Assembly: GCF_042662125.1 (NCBI RefSeq)
Contig: NZ_JBHSXL010000006.1
Coordinates: forward strand, 248,001 to 312,000
DNA: 64,000 nt
Reading direction: 5' to 3'
From: Halopenitus salinus
GTDB lineage: Archaea; Halobacteriota; Halobacteria; Halobacteriales; Haloferacaceae
Positions 27,754 through 36,374 of the stretch are shown piece after piece. The translations under genes were made by a program, and so were the position numbers. How positions within the stretch are numbered: the stretch's first letter is position 1; each line of letters starts with the position of its first letter. The notes under the pieces were generated by a model. That model saw only the letters and a program-made list of their open reading frames with translations. It was not told the origin of the DNA and searched no databases.

Positions 27754-29331
27754 CTAGACCGCCTTCTCGATCGCGCTCGCGACCGATCGCGCCCGCTCGG
27801 CGAGCGGCTCCGAGACGTATCCCGCGTCGACGGCCGCCGCCAACTCGTCGTCGTCGACGCGTTCGACCGTCCCGTCCGCCCGCTTGATCACGTCGACGTG
27901 GAGGTCGACGTAGCGGACCGCCTCGGGAAAGACCTCGACCGGCGTGCAGACGTTGAGGTAGGTCCCCTTCACCGTCCCGTCGCCGTCGCGGTAGGTCGTG
28001 GGGTACCACCACCGTCCCTCCGTGAACGTCGTGGTCGCCACGTCGCCGGCCTCACGCGGAACGCCGAGCGCGTCGTAGGTGCCGCCGGCGGTCATCGAAC
28101 GCTCGACGGTCACCCGTCCCGCCGCGGGATCGATCTCCGTCACCTCGCCCTCGCCGAGGACGATCAGGTGTCCGGCGGGCTTGCCGTGGGCGATCCGGAC
28201 GCGGTCGCCCTCGTTCGGACCGAACTGGTCGTGGACGACCCCGAACGGGAACTCCGGACCGCCCTCTCCCCCGTCCGACGCCGCTCCGCCCGACAGCCCG
28301 TCGCCACACAGCGCCTCGGCGAGGTCGACGCCGGCGCTCGCCGCCTCCGATCCGGCCTTGACTCGGTGGTGTCCGGGCATCGTGGTCGCCACCTCGCGGC
28401 GACGCTCGTCGAGTTCGAACCGCGACTCCCGGCCGAACCAACACCACGCGCCCGCGGCCGGGAACGCGAGTGGCCGCGGCGCGTCGACCGATCTCTCGCG
28501 TGCCGCGGCGATCCCCTCGACCCGCTCCACGGCCCGGGACAGCCCCGCCTCCAGCGCGTCCATTCCGGCGTCGACGGCGGGACGGTGCCAGACGACGCCC
28601 CATCCCTCCGGCGGCTCCAGCCCGAGAAGGTCGACCATCCCCGCGAGCTCGCGGCCCGCCGCCTCGTCGTGGGACTCGACGCGCACGCCCTCGCCGGGAA
28701 CGAGCGACGCCAGGGTCCCCGGCACCCGAATGTTCGCATCGAGCTCGGGGCGGCGGTCCCCCCACGGCGGCGCGGACTCGCGTACCTGCACCCGCATCGT
28801 GTCGCCGACCTCGATCCGCTCGTCGGTCGCGCCGTAGGGGAGGTATCCCTCGATCGGTCGGTCGTCGCCCGGCAGTCCGCGGATCTCGGGGACGTTCGCC
28901 TCGTCGGTTGGATCGTCCGTCTCGTCGGTCGAGTCGCCCGCCCCGCGACGCTCGCGAAGACGCTCCTCGATCGACGTGATGTCGTCCGCCAGTCGGACGA
29001 CCGCGCCGCCGCCGAGCGTCTCCGTCACCTCGCCGTCGAAGACGCTCCCGAACGGGGTCGGGTCCGGCCAGACGAACGCGTCGATCCCGACCCCTGACAG
29101 TCGATCGGCGACGGCCTCGACCGCCGCGAACTCGCCGTGAGCCCCGACGCCCTCCCGGTCGTCCGTCGTCCGGATCGAGACGTCGACGGCGGCGGGGCCG
29201 CGAACTCCGGTCCCGTCCGTCTCGCGAAAGCGCTCGCGGATCGGCGGCGAGGCGTCGACGACCTCGTGGCCGGCCGCGAGAAACAGCTTCGTGAGGGCCG
29301 TCGCGTAGATCCCGCGGATCCTGACGTTCAT
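27754..29331 (-). CDS. FAU-1-like ribonuclease / RNA-binding protein (DUF402)
   Basis: This 525-residue protein resembles archaeal FAU-1, an RNase E/G-related enzyme binding AU-rich RNA. The N-terminal half (MNVRIRGIYATALTKLFLAAGHEVV) has the S1-like part of RNase E/G, and the C-terminal 170 residues form a DUF402 domain (TTTFTEGRWWYPTTYRDGDG, TYLNVCTPVEVFPEAVRYVD). In relatives it processes 5S rRNA precursors. An acidic linker is inserted around residues 140-165. ATG 29329-29331 overlaps the stop of the upstream 120-residue gene, so the two are coupled. Confidence 0.85.
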   Translation of the reverse strand: MNVRIRGIYATALTKLFLAAGHEVVDASPPIRERFRETDGTGVRGPAAVDVSIRTTDDREGVGAHGEFAAVEAVADRLSGVGIDAFVWPDPTPFGSVFDGEVTETLGGGAVVRLADDITSIEERLRERRGAGDSTDETDDPTDEANVPEIRGLPGDDRPIEGYLPYGATDERIEVGDTMRVQVRESAPPWGDRRPELDANIRVPGTLASLVPGEGVRVESHDEAAGRELAGMVDLLGLEPPEGWGVVWHRPAVDAGMDALEAGLSRAVERVEGIAAARERSVDAPRPLAFPAAGAWCWFGRESRFELDERRREVATTMPGHHRVKAGSEAASAGVDLAEALCGDGLSGGAASDGGEGGPEFPFGVVHDQFGPNEGDRVRIAHGKPAGHLIVLGEGEVTEIDPAAGRVTVERSMTAGGTYDALGVPREAGDVATTTFTEGRWWYPTTYRDGDGTVKGTYLNVCTPVEVFPEAVRYVDLHVDVIKRADGTVERVDDDELAAAVDAGYVSEPLAERARSVASAIEKAV

Positions 29332-29690
29332 AGGTCCGCGGGGTCCCGGACGAAGCGCACGCGGTCGTGGACCGTCGGTCCGAGGGTCAACTCGACGACC
29401 TCCTCCGAGAGGACCCGTCCGTCCTCGACGTAGGCCCCCCACGAGTCGAACGAGAGGTAGCCGCGAAGGTCGCCTCCGTGGGTGTAGAGGTCGACGTGTT
29501 CGACCGGGCCGTCGGGGCCGTGTGCGGTCTCCATGTCCGAGTGGAACGTCCCCCCGTCCTCGAAGAACGCCTCGATGGCGTCGGCGTCCTCGCGGACGAG
29601 CTCCGCCGCTCGGTCGCTCGCCGCCCGGATCGCCTCGGCGTCCAGCCCCGCCTCCCGAAGCGCCTGCTGGGTGCGCGGATCGAAGTGCAT
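29328..29690 (-). CDS. Conserved-looking protein coupled to FAU-1
   Basis: This 120-residue protein has a short helical N-terminal half and a beta-rich C-terminal half (VEHVDLYTHGGDLRGYLSFD, then VHDRVRFVRD). I do not recognise a family. Its stop codon overlaps the ATG of the FAU-1-like gene (ATGA), so they form a translationally coupled pair and it may help RNA processing. Start is ATG 29688-29690; the upstream frame to 29795 is poor. Confidence 0.65.
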   Translation of the reverse strand: MHFDPRTQQALREAGLDAEAIRAASDRAAELVREDADAIEAFFEDGGTFHSDMETAHGPDGPVEHVDLYTHGGDLRGYLSFDSWGAYVEDGRVLSEEVVELTLGPTVHDRVRFVRDPADL

Positions 29691-29828
29691 ACCCGCGGTA
29701 CGGACGGCGGGGTTTTGAAGCCTCGCGGTTCGCGGCCGCGGTCGGATGGCGACCCGATCCGGGAGCCGGTCGAATGCGTCCGACCGGAGGAACACCTTAC
29801 TGGATGGGGATCAATGGAGCGAACACGC

Positions 29829-30830
29829 ATGAGCGATCCGTCCGATCCGATCGAGTCGGCGTCCGACGGGAGCATGGACCTCTACGACGTCGCCACCTGG
29901 GAGCCACGAACGCTCCTCGATCGCGTCGTCGTCTCCGGATACTGGAGCATCACGGTCGGCGCGAAGGCCTTCGTGATCCTGATCGCCCTCTCGATCCTGG
30001 CCGGGATCGGTGCGATCGGGGCGTTCGGCGATCCGATCGTTCGCATCCTGACGATACTCTCCGCCGTCCCGGCGGCGGCGATCGCCGGCTACGTGTGGTA
30101 CTCGGACGCGACCACGACGGAGCCGCTGTCCCTTCTCGTCGCCACGTTCCTGCTGGCCGTGTTGACGGCGACGTTCGCGGCGGTGCTCAACTCCGCGGTC
30201 ACCGGCGCGTTCGGCCCCTTCAACGCGATCGGCCAGGTCGGCTTCTTCTTCCTCGTCGTCGGGCCGGTCGAGGAGACCGTAAAGCTGCTCGCGGTCCGGC
30301 TGTACGCCTACACGGACGCGCGGTTCGACGCCGTGATCGACGGCGCGGTCTACGGGGCGGTGGCCGGACTGGGGTTCGCCACGATCGAGAACCTGCTTTA
30401 CATCTCCCGGAGCGTCGACGCCGTCGACATGGGGATCAGCCTGGCGATCCTCGGCGCGGGAGACGGGATCGCGGCGGTCCGGGCGTTCGCCGGCCCGGGC
30501 CACGTCATCTACTCGTCGTTCGCCGGCTACTACCTCGGTCTGGCGAAGTTCAACCCCGACCACCGCGGACCGCTCGTCGTGAAGGGCATCCTCATCGCCG
30601 CCCTCATCCACGCCACCTACAACTCGACGGTCGGGCTCGGAGCCGGGATCATCGGCGCCGTCACCGGGCTCGGATCGCTCCCCTCGTTCGTCGTCTACGT
30701 GCTCGTCTTCGACGGGATCTTCGGCTTCATCCTCCTTCGGAAGATCTGGCGGTACCGCGAGACCTACCGGACCGTCTTCGCGGAGATCGACGACGACGCG
30801 GACCCCGAGTTGACCGAGTTCGAGGAGTGA
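29829..30830 (+). CDS. PrsW family intramembrane metalloprotease
   Basis: This 333-residue membrane protein has about eight hydrophobic helices and the PrsW catalytic pattern: EETVK at residues 148-152, a second motif near FATIENLLY, and GHVIYSSFAGY followed by LIHATYNS with metal-binding His. PrsW proteases cleave membrane substrates such as anti-sigma factors in bacteria; archaeal targets are unknown. ATG 29829 (MSDPSDPIE) is chosen over the ATG five codons upstream. Confidence 0.85.
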   Translation: MSDPSDPIESASDGSMDLYDVATWEPRTLLDRVVVSGYWSITVGAKAFVILIALSILAGIGAIGAFGDPIVRILTILSAVPAAAIAGYVWYSDATTTEPLSLLVATFLLAVLTATFAAVLNSAVTGAFGPFNAIGQVGFFFLVVGPVEETVKLLAVRLYAYTDARFDAVIDGAVYGAVAGLGFATIENLLYISRSVDAVDMGISLAILGAGDGIAAVRAFAGPGHVIYSSFAGYYLGLAKFNPDHRGPLVVKGILIAALIHATYNSTVGLGAGIIGAVTGLGSLPSFVVYVLVFDGIFGFILLRKIWRYRETYRTVFAEIDDDADPELTEFEE

Positions 30831-30872
30831 CCGTCGGGACGCTCGGGAAGTGACCGTCGGGGCGCTCGGGAA
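30827..30872. repeat. 23-bp tandem duplication at the prsW stop codon
   Basis: The 23-nt unit that begins gtgaccgtcgggacgctcgg at 30827 is repeated at 30850 with one mismatch, and its first 11 bases start a third copy at 30873. The first copy includes the stop codon of the PrsW gene, so the duplication lies in its 3' untranslated region. Confidence 0.8.
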
Positions 30873-30962
30873 GTGACCGTCGAACGGGAGACACGGCGTG
30901 GAGGATCGAACGTCGTCGAGGCGGCAGAAACCTTCATACGCCGCCGCATCGATCCCTCGGAC

Positions 30963-31385
30963 ATGTCCGAGGACTGTATCTTCTGTTCGATCGTCGACGG
31001 CGACATCCCGGCCCGAACCGTTCACGAGACCGACGGCGCGCTCGCGTTCCTCGATGCGAACCCGCTCGCGCCGGGCCACACCCTCGTCATCCCGAAGACG
31101 CACCACGGCCAGATCGGCGACCTTCCGGCCGACCTCGCCGGCGAGGTGTTCGACGTGGTGACGGAGCTCACCCCGCGGATCCGATCCGCGGTCGACGCCG
31201 ACGCCGCGAACGTCGGCATCAACGACGGCGAGGCCGCCGGCCAGGAGGTACCCCACGTCCACGTCCACGTCGTGCCGCGCTTCGAGGGCGACGGCGGGGC
31301 GCCCATCCACGCGGTCGCGGGGGACCGTCCGGACCTATCGGACGGGGAGATCGACGCGATCGCCGACGCCATCCGCTCGGCCTGA
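30963..31385 (+). CDS. HIT family nucleotide hydrolase
   Basis: This 140-residue histidine triad protein hydrolyses nucleoside phosphoramidates or dinucleotides. The triad HVHVHVV has His98, His100 and His102, and the N-terminal zinc pair CIFC is at residues 5-8. Length fits the HinT/FHIT-like single-domain family. ATG 30963 begins the conserved MSEDCIFCSIVDG; the 30-codon upstream extension has no family counterpart. Confidence 0.9.
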   Translation: MSEDCIFCSIVDGDIPARTVHETDGALAFLDANPLAPGHTLVIPKTHHGQIGDLPADLAGEVFDVVTELTPRIRSAVDADAANVGINDGEAAGQEVPHVHVHVVPRFEGDGGAPIHAVAGDRPDLSDGEIDAIADAIRSA

Positions 31386-31488
31386 CCCGCGACGAGGGAC
31401 GCTCCAGTTCGAGGCGCCCGACGCTGCGTCCCGCCACGCCCGTTGCCACGTTCCGATCGTTTAACCCGGCGCCGTCCTGCGGACACGT

Positions 31489-32211
31489 ATGAGTGAGACG
31501 ACGCTCGCGGTCGTGGGCGCGGTCGGCGGCGCCGGGACGACCCGAACCGCGGTGGAGTTGGCGGCCATCGGCGCGCTCTGCGGCCGGAGCGTGACGGTGG
31601 TGGACGCGGCCTACGCGACCCAAGGGCTCTCGGAGTACGTGTCCGGACGGATCGCGCCGGATCTGACGCGCCTCCTCGTCGACGACACGGACCGTCCCCT
31701 GCGCGATGCGACCTACCGGATCGAGGGGGACTGGCCGGGAACGCTGTCCGTCGTTCCGGTTCGAGCCCCGTTCGAACGGCTGGCACGGGCGAAGGCCGCG
31801 GAGCCGGCGAGGGCGCTCGCCTCCCGGATCGAGGAGGCGAGGACGACCGCCGACCACGTCGTCGTCGACACGCCGCCCGTGGCCACGAATCCGGCCGTCG
31901 CGGCGGTCACGGCGGCGGAGCGGGTCGCCGCCGTGACGCCCGGCACCGATCACGGCCGCGACGCGCTCCAGCGTCTCCGTGGACGGCTCGCGGACGTCGG
32001 AGCCGAACGTGACGTCACCATCGCGACCGGCGAACCGATCGCGGCGGCGGACGCCGTCCTCCCGGATCCCGATCCGTCGGCGATGCGTCCGGTGGTGGAT
32101 CAACGAAACGGCGCGTACGCCGTCGCGGTGGCGGCCGCCTTCCAGACGTGCTTCGAGACGACCGTCGACGTCGACTTCGAGGAGGAGCGGCTACTCGACC
32201 GGCTTCGGTGA
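31489..32211 (+). CDS. Degenerate ParA/MinD-like protein
   Basis: This 240-residue protein follows the ParA/MinD fold: a beta strand ending in a P-loop-like GAVGGAGTTRT (residues 10-20), VTVVDAAYATQGLSEY for switch I and DHVVVDTPPV for switch II. Both ParA lysines are gone: the deviant KGGxGK is replaced by VGGAGT and no Lys follows. It may therefore bind nucleotide weakly or not at all. It opens a block of poorly known genes leading to MCM, and an intact MinD-like protein is encoded 2 kb away. Confidence 0.7.
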   Translation: MSETTLAVVGAVGGAGTTRTAVELAAIGALCGRSVTVVDAAYATQGLSEYVSGRIAPDLTRLLVDDTDRPLRDATYRIEGDWPGTLSVVPVRAPFERLARAKAAEPARALASRIEEARTTADHVVVDTPPVATNPAVAAVTAAERVAAVTPGTDHGRDALQRLRGRLADVGAERDVTIATGEPIAAADAVLPDPDPSAMRPVVDQRNGAYAVAVAAAFQTCFETTVDVDFEEERLLDRLR

Positions 32212-32262
32212 GGGGTCCCGCCGGCGATCGCTGCGGGAGGCGATCTCGAGGAGCGGGAGCGT

Positions 32263-32763
32263 CTATCGGAGATCGTCGGGGAGCGAAATCGATCCGCCGA
32301 GGGCGCACACGCCGCCGTCGACGTCGCTCGCGGCCGAGAGCGCCTCGGCGATCTCCGGGATCGGGTCGTGGGTCTCGATGTAAGTCGAAAGCGCGAAGTC
32401 CGCCTCGTCCCCGCCGACGAGCGCGAGGGCGTCGCTTCGCGAGTAGCGTCCGGACAGCCACTCGCGAACGATCTCCCGACGTGTCGGCGCCAGGGGATGC
32501 AGTCCGTCGATCCCGCACCGGTGAAGCGCCTTCGCGGCCGTCATCGGGGCGACGTTCGCCTCGCGAGCGGCCTCGCCAACGCTCGCGCCCGCGGTGTAGG
32601 CCTCGACGAGCGTCGCCGTCGCCGCCGGGGTACACGGCAGGGCGTCGGCGTGCTCCGCGAGCCGGTCTATCGGATCGACGCCGGTGTCGTCGACGACCGC
32701 AGCGCCCCGGTCGCGTTGCTCGGCCGTCACCTCGATGCCCGCCGCGATATCCGAGAGCGTCAC
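32263..32763 (-). CDS. HTH-domain protein of unknown function
   Basis: This 166-residue protein has a clear helix-turn-helix at about residues 55-85 (GASVGEAAREANVAPMTAAK) preceded by a helical N-terminal part and followed by a short wing-like region (SGRYSRSDALALVGGDEADF). No ligand domain is recognised. The start is GTG 32761-32763, 27 nt after a strong TATA box, so a leaderless message is likely. It lies between the degenerate ParA-like gene and TFB, divergent from TFB. Confidence 0.7.
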   Translation of the reverse strand: MTLSDIAAGIEVTAEQRDRGAAVVDDTGVDPIDRLAEHADALPCTPAATATLVEAYTAGASVGEAAREANVAPMTAAKALHRCGIDGLHPLAPTRREIVREWLSGRYSRSDALALVGGDEADFALSTYIETHDPIPEIAEALSAASDVDGGVCALGGSISLPDDLR

Positions 32764-32784
32764 ACGGTTGCTTCCACGATATCG

Positions 32785-32795
32785 TATTTAAAAAT
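32785..32795 (-). promoter_or_regulatory. TATA box of the HTH gene
   Basis: On the reverse strand this AT-only run reads atttttaaata and is centred 27 nt upstream of the GTG start at 32763, the clearest core promoter in this block. Confidence 0.6.
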
Positions 32796-32898
32796 TCGTC
32801 TTCGGTTCGAAGCGAAGGAACGTCGGTCCGCGGAACCTATCGGTGACCGGTCGGTTCGACCGCGCGCGCCGGCGTTGATCCCCCCGATCCCTCCCGGG

Positions 32899-32906
32899 TT
32901 TAAGTA
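32899..32906 (+). promoter_or_regulatory. TATA box of the TFB gene
   Basis: The octamer tttaagta is centred 28 nt upstream of the GTG at 32931 and 31 nt upstream of the ATG at 32934, within the usual range for a leaderless start. Confidence 0.5.
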
Positions 32907-32933
32907 TGCGATCGGGGCCAAGGTTCACTCGTG

Positions 32934-33836
32934 ATGAGTCAGACCAGCACGACTCAGGTGAGTGGACCCGTCTGTCCGGAGTGTGGCGGCCGTCTCAGAG
33001 TTGAGGGAACGGAAACGGTCTGTTCGGAGTGCGGACTCGTCGTCTCGGAGGACCGGATCGACCACGGGCCGGAGTGGCGCTCCTTCGCGGACGACACGAC
33101 CGATCCGAAACGGACCGGCGCGCCGCGAACGCGTGCGCGCCACGATCGGGGACTCTCGACGGAGATCGGACGGGCGACCAGGGCGACCTCGCGCAAACGT
33201 CGTCGGATCGCCCGGATGCGGACCCAGCACAATCGCGCGCGGATCGGGTCGAAACGGGATCGCAACCGCGTCTACGCGTTCACGGAGATCCGTCGGCTGT
33301 CCGACGTCCTCGGGCTGCCGGACCCCGTCCGTGACAGGGCGTGTACGCTCTTCGAGTCCGCCCAGGACGCCGACCTCCTTCGCGGGCGGTCCATCGAGGG
33401 GTTCGCGTCCGCGAGCGTCTACGTCGCCGCTCGAACCGCCAACGTCGCACGAACCGTTCCCGAGGTGTGTGCGGCCGCGAAGGCCACGGAGGACGAACAC
33501 CGGGCCGCGTTCGCGGCGATGAACCGGGAGCTCGGGTTGCCGATCGGCGCCGTCCATCCGGCGGAGTACCTCCCGCGGTTCGCCTCGAAGCTGGACTGTT
33601 CGTCGTGGATCGAGTCGCGCGCCCGCGAACTCGCGGAAACGGCTGTCGACGAGGGGCTCGTCGGGGGACGAAACCCCTCCGGCGTCGCCGCCGCGTGTCT
33701 CTACACCGCGAGTCGCGAGGGGGGCGGCGACGTGACCCAACAGCAGGCCGCCGAGGTCGCCGACGTGACGCCGGTCACCGTCCGGAAGACGTACGTCGAT
33801 CTCCGCGAGCGCGCCTCGGCGATCGCCGAGGAGTGA
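32934..33836 (+). CDS. tfb: Transcription initiation factor IIB (TFB)
   Basis: This 300-residue basal factor bridges TBP-bound promoters and RNA polymerase. The N-terminal zinc ribbon has Cys14, Cys17, Cys30 and Cys33 (CPEC and CSEC), followed by a B-reader/linker region and two cyclin-like repeats (about 115-200 and 210-300). Haloarchaea carry several TFB paralogues with different promoter preferences, and this one is in a special gene block beside MCM. GTG 32931 directly precedes ATG 32934. Confidence 0.92.
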   Translation: MSQTSTTQVSGPVCPECGGRLRVEGTETVCSECGLVVSEDRIDHGPEWRSFADDTTDPKRTGAPRTRARHDRGLSTEIGRATRATSRKRRRIARMRTQHNRARIGSKRDRNRVYAFTEIRRLSDVLGLPDPVRDRACTLFESAQDADLLRGRSIEGFASASVYVAARTANVARTVPEVCAAAKATEDEHRAAFAAMNRELGLPIGAVHPAEYLPRFASKLDCSSWIESRARELAETAVDEGLVGGRNPSGVAAACLYTASREGGGDVTQQQAAEVADVTPVTVRKTYVDLRERASAIAEE

Positions 33837-33904
33837 TCCGATAGGGCGAACGCGAGAACCGACGACGTGCGTTCTCCGAATTGACCGGCCGCGTTTTTCC
33901 GCCG

Positions 33905-33974
33905 TCCCACGAACGTCGTTTCGCGTCCGCCCTCGAACGGTCTTTTCGCATCCCACGAACGTCGTTTCGCGTCC
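33905..33974. repeat. 24-bp direct repeat between convergent genes
   Basis: The 24-nt sequence that begins tcccacgaacgtcgtttcgc occurs exactly at 33905-33928 and 33951-33974. It lies between the 3' ends of TFB and the MinD-like gene, a convergent gap where repeats could act in termination or be a recombination relic. Confidence 0.8.
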
Positions 33975-33988
33975 CGCGTCGATCGCGT

Positions 33989-34633
33989 TTAGAGTCGGCT
34001 CGCCAGCGACGTGATCGCCTCTGCCGGCTCGCTCTCCGGGGCGGCGGTGACGATCGGTCGCTCCTCGATCACGGAGCGGGCCACGCGCGGATCCGCCGGA
34101 ATCGCCTCCGCCGGCGCGCCGAGCGCGTCGGCGATCCGTGCCTTCGGCGGGGGCTCGACGACCCGGTTGATCGCGACCGCGGACAGCCCCGTTCCGAACT
34201 GCCGCGCCATCTCGCGCGTTCGGATCGCGTCCGGAAGCGCGAACGCCCGCGGGGAGACGACGAGCACGCAGCGGTCGGCGGCCGCCAGCGGAACGCCCGC
34301 ATCGGCCCGTCGACCCGCCGGACAGTCGACGATCACCGTCCGGTGATCCCGCTCGATGGATCGAAGGACGCCCGAGAGCCGTCGCAGATCGCTCGCTCGC
34401 GCGCCGGCCAGCGAGCGGCCACAGGGCAACACGGTCACGGGTCCGCCTCGGAGACACTCCCGCGGGGTCGCCCGTCCGGCGAGCACGTCGTGGAGGTCGG
34501 GGCCGGACCCCTCGGGCAGGTCGGCCATGCTCAGGTCCGCGTCGATCACCACACCGGCGCGTGCGGCCGCCAGGTTGTAGGCGACCGTGGTCTTTCCCAC
34601 CCCGCCCTTGCCGCCGGCGACGGCGACGATCAC
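33989..34633 (-). CDS. MinD/ParA-family ATPase
   Basis: This 214-residue protein has an intact deviant Walker A, GGKGGVGKT at residues 7-15, switch I with VVIDADLSMADLPEG and switch II IVDCPAGRRAD, matching MinD/ParA. It could position a membrane or DNA cargo by ATP-driven cycling. The start is GTG 34631-34633, overlapping the TGA of the upstream frameshifted gene. The same frame continues open upstream, but codon use shows the real upstream gene ends here in another frame. No cargo partner is named; neighbours are candidates. Confidence 0.8.
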   Translation of the reverse strand: MIVAVAGGKGGVGKTTVAYNLAAARAGVVIDADLSMADLPEGSGPDLHDVLAGRATPRECLRGGPVTVLPCGRSLAGARASDLRRLSGVLRSIERDHRTVIVDCPAGRRADAGVPLAAADRCVLVVSPRAFALPDAIRTREMARQFGTGLSAVAINRVVEPPPKARIADALGAPAEAIPADPRVARSVIEERPIVTAAPESEPAEAITSLASRL

Positions 34634-35329
34634 GCCAGCCGCTCCAGGGCCTCCGTCGGCACCTCGAGACGCTCGTGGCGTTCGATCAGCGTCCCGCATC
34701 GATCCCGAAGCGCTCGAAGCCGATCGACGTCCGCGTCCAACCGCGAGCTCGCGACGGAGTGACCCAAGACCGCCGAACTCGGAGACGGTACGGGTCGCGG
34801 ATTCGAGCGTGTTCTCCTCGACCCGCTCGAGCCGATCGAGGCGATCCGCGATCCGATCCGGGAGGGCGTCGAAGCGTCTTCGGTCAGCCGCGTCAGATCC
34901 CCCTCGATCCGGTTTCTCGGGCGGATAGTTCGCCGGAGTCGCCGTGCCGCCAATGTCGTTGCCCGACCGCGCGAGACAGTCCCGAGGCGGTCTGTGGCCG
35001 CCGAGCGTTCGGCGGGCGACGACCGTCGGATGGTCGATGGGGTCCCCCGTCGTGGGTTCCACCGTATCGATCCGTGCCGGCTGCTCGGTACGCGAGGGGG
35101 TGGCGACACAGACGTATCCGAACGCCCTCGTGGATCCGGGCGCGAGTCTACAGGTGTATCCGTCGGCGTCCCACCCCGGCTCGGGCACGCCACGACGCCG
35201 GGGAGGCAACACGGGGCCGTCGAGCGCGTTCTCGACTCGAACGCGCTTTCGAGCGTCGGCGTCGTTTCGAAGCCGCCCGGTCACGATCGCCAGCCCGCCC
35301 CGAGTCTCGAGGGCACACGACAGGTCCAT
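34630..35329 (-). pseudogene. Unrecognised protein gene with an apparent single-base frameshift
   Basis: From ATG 35327-35329 (MDLSCALETRGGLAIVTGRL) one frame is coding-like to about 34765, ending in SEFGGLG. Downstream the coding signal moves to the neighbouring frame (HSVASSRLDADVDRLRALRD) and ends at the TGA at 34630-34632. Third positions are GC-rich in the first frame before the switch and in the second frame after it, while the alternative frame there is AT-rich. Removing one C from the CCC at 34763-34765 restores a single frame of about 232 codons. The N-terminal half is beta-rich and the end is a helical coil. It may be a true mutation or a base-calling error. Confidence 0.75.
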
Positions 35330-35396
35330 ACGCCCGTTGCCGCCCGTTCGTATATCAACGCTCGCGTGCCCGAAGCTCGAGTCTCGCGTGTCCGGG

Positions 35397-36374
35397 TCAC
35401 ACCCGAACGATCGGGTAGCCGAATCGTCGAGCGATCGACGCCGCCGCCCCATCGAGGGGATCATCTCCGAGGTTCGAACGCCCGCCGGAGACGGATACCA
35501 CGGGCGCACGCCGACCGGCGATGGCACTCGCGGCGAGCGCGGCGAGAAGCGGGGTGTCTCGAAGGTCGCCGACCCTCTCCTCGTCCGACTCGACGGGAGA
35601 CGTCTCGGCGGGGAACGCCGTCTCGACGGGCAGTCCCGCCAATCGATCGTGGACCACGGGGGACAGCCGGCGAGCCAGCTGCCGGCGGGCCGCCCGCTCC
35701 AGGTTGCCGATCTCGTCCTCGAGTCGGAGTCGTCGTTCGCGGACGTCGCGTGCGTGTCGAGCGCGTCGGCGAGCGCGTTCGAGCTCCTGGCGTGCCGCGA
35801 TGTGTACCGTCTCGGTCTCGGCCAGATTCGCCGTCGCCTCCGCGAGGCGCTCGCGAGCGGGGTCCGGATCGGCCTCGAGTTCACGCCGGGTCGAGAGCTC
35901 CCCGCGAATGGTCGCGATCTCCTCCCGGAGTCGGTCGACGTCCGTGCCCGTCTCGGCGACCCGACGCCGCGCCGCCTCGATCTCGACGGTCGGAACCTCG
36001 AGCCGTGACAGTTCCAGTCGGCGGTCCGCGAGCTCGCTTGCCGCGGTGGACGTCCACCCGATCGTTCGCGCCGCCGCAGCGAACGTCGAACGCAACGATC
36101 CACGCGACCCGACGCGATCGAGCGCCATCGGCGTCGACGGGGCGACACAGTCGACGTCGATGTCGATCTCTCCGGCTCCACGACGCACTCCGCCGGTTCG
36201 GGTGTCGAGACGACAGCCCGATGCGGGACGTATCGCGGCCAACAGCTGGGAGACGAGATCCGGTGGTTCGATCTCGATCGACTCTGGAACGTCCCGGAGG
36301 TCGATCGCCACGCCAGATCGCCGGATCCCGCCGATGCGGATCCACGCCGGGGCCACGTCGCGTTCGCGGATCAA
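35397..36374 (-). CDS. Coiled-coil protein of unknown function
   Basis: This 325-residue protein has an N-terminal beta-rich region, a long charged coiled coil at about residues 115-245 (LSRLEVPTVEIEAARRRVAE onward) and a C-terminal part with PLLAALAASAIAGRRAPVVS. I recognise no family. The only start covering the overlap is TTG 36372-36374, forming TTGA with the upstream stop; GTG six codons later is an alternative. It belongs to a reverse-strand run from MCM to the MinD-like gene. Confidence 0.65.
   Translation of the reverse strand: MIRERDVAPAWIRIGGIRRSGVAIDLRDVPESIEIEPPDLVSQLLAAIRPASGCRLDTRTGGVRRGAGEIDIDVDCVAPSTPMALDRVGSRGSLRSTFAAAARTIGWTSTAASELADRRLELSRLEVPTVEIEAARRRVAETGTDVDRLREEIATIRGELSTRRELEADPDPARERLAEATANLAETETVHIAARQELERARRRARHARDVRERRLRLEDEIGNLERAARRQLARRLSPVVHDRLAGLPVETAFPAETSPVESDEERVGDLRDTPLLAALAASAIAGRRAPVVSVSGGRSNLGDDPLDGAAASIARRFGYPIVRV

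Noticed and set aside
35329..36181. Long reverse frame to 36181 as an N-terminal extension of the MinD-like protein
   Set aside because: It overlaps the coiled-coil gene in another frame and is Arg/Ser-rich there; the coding signal belongs to the separate genes described.
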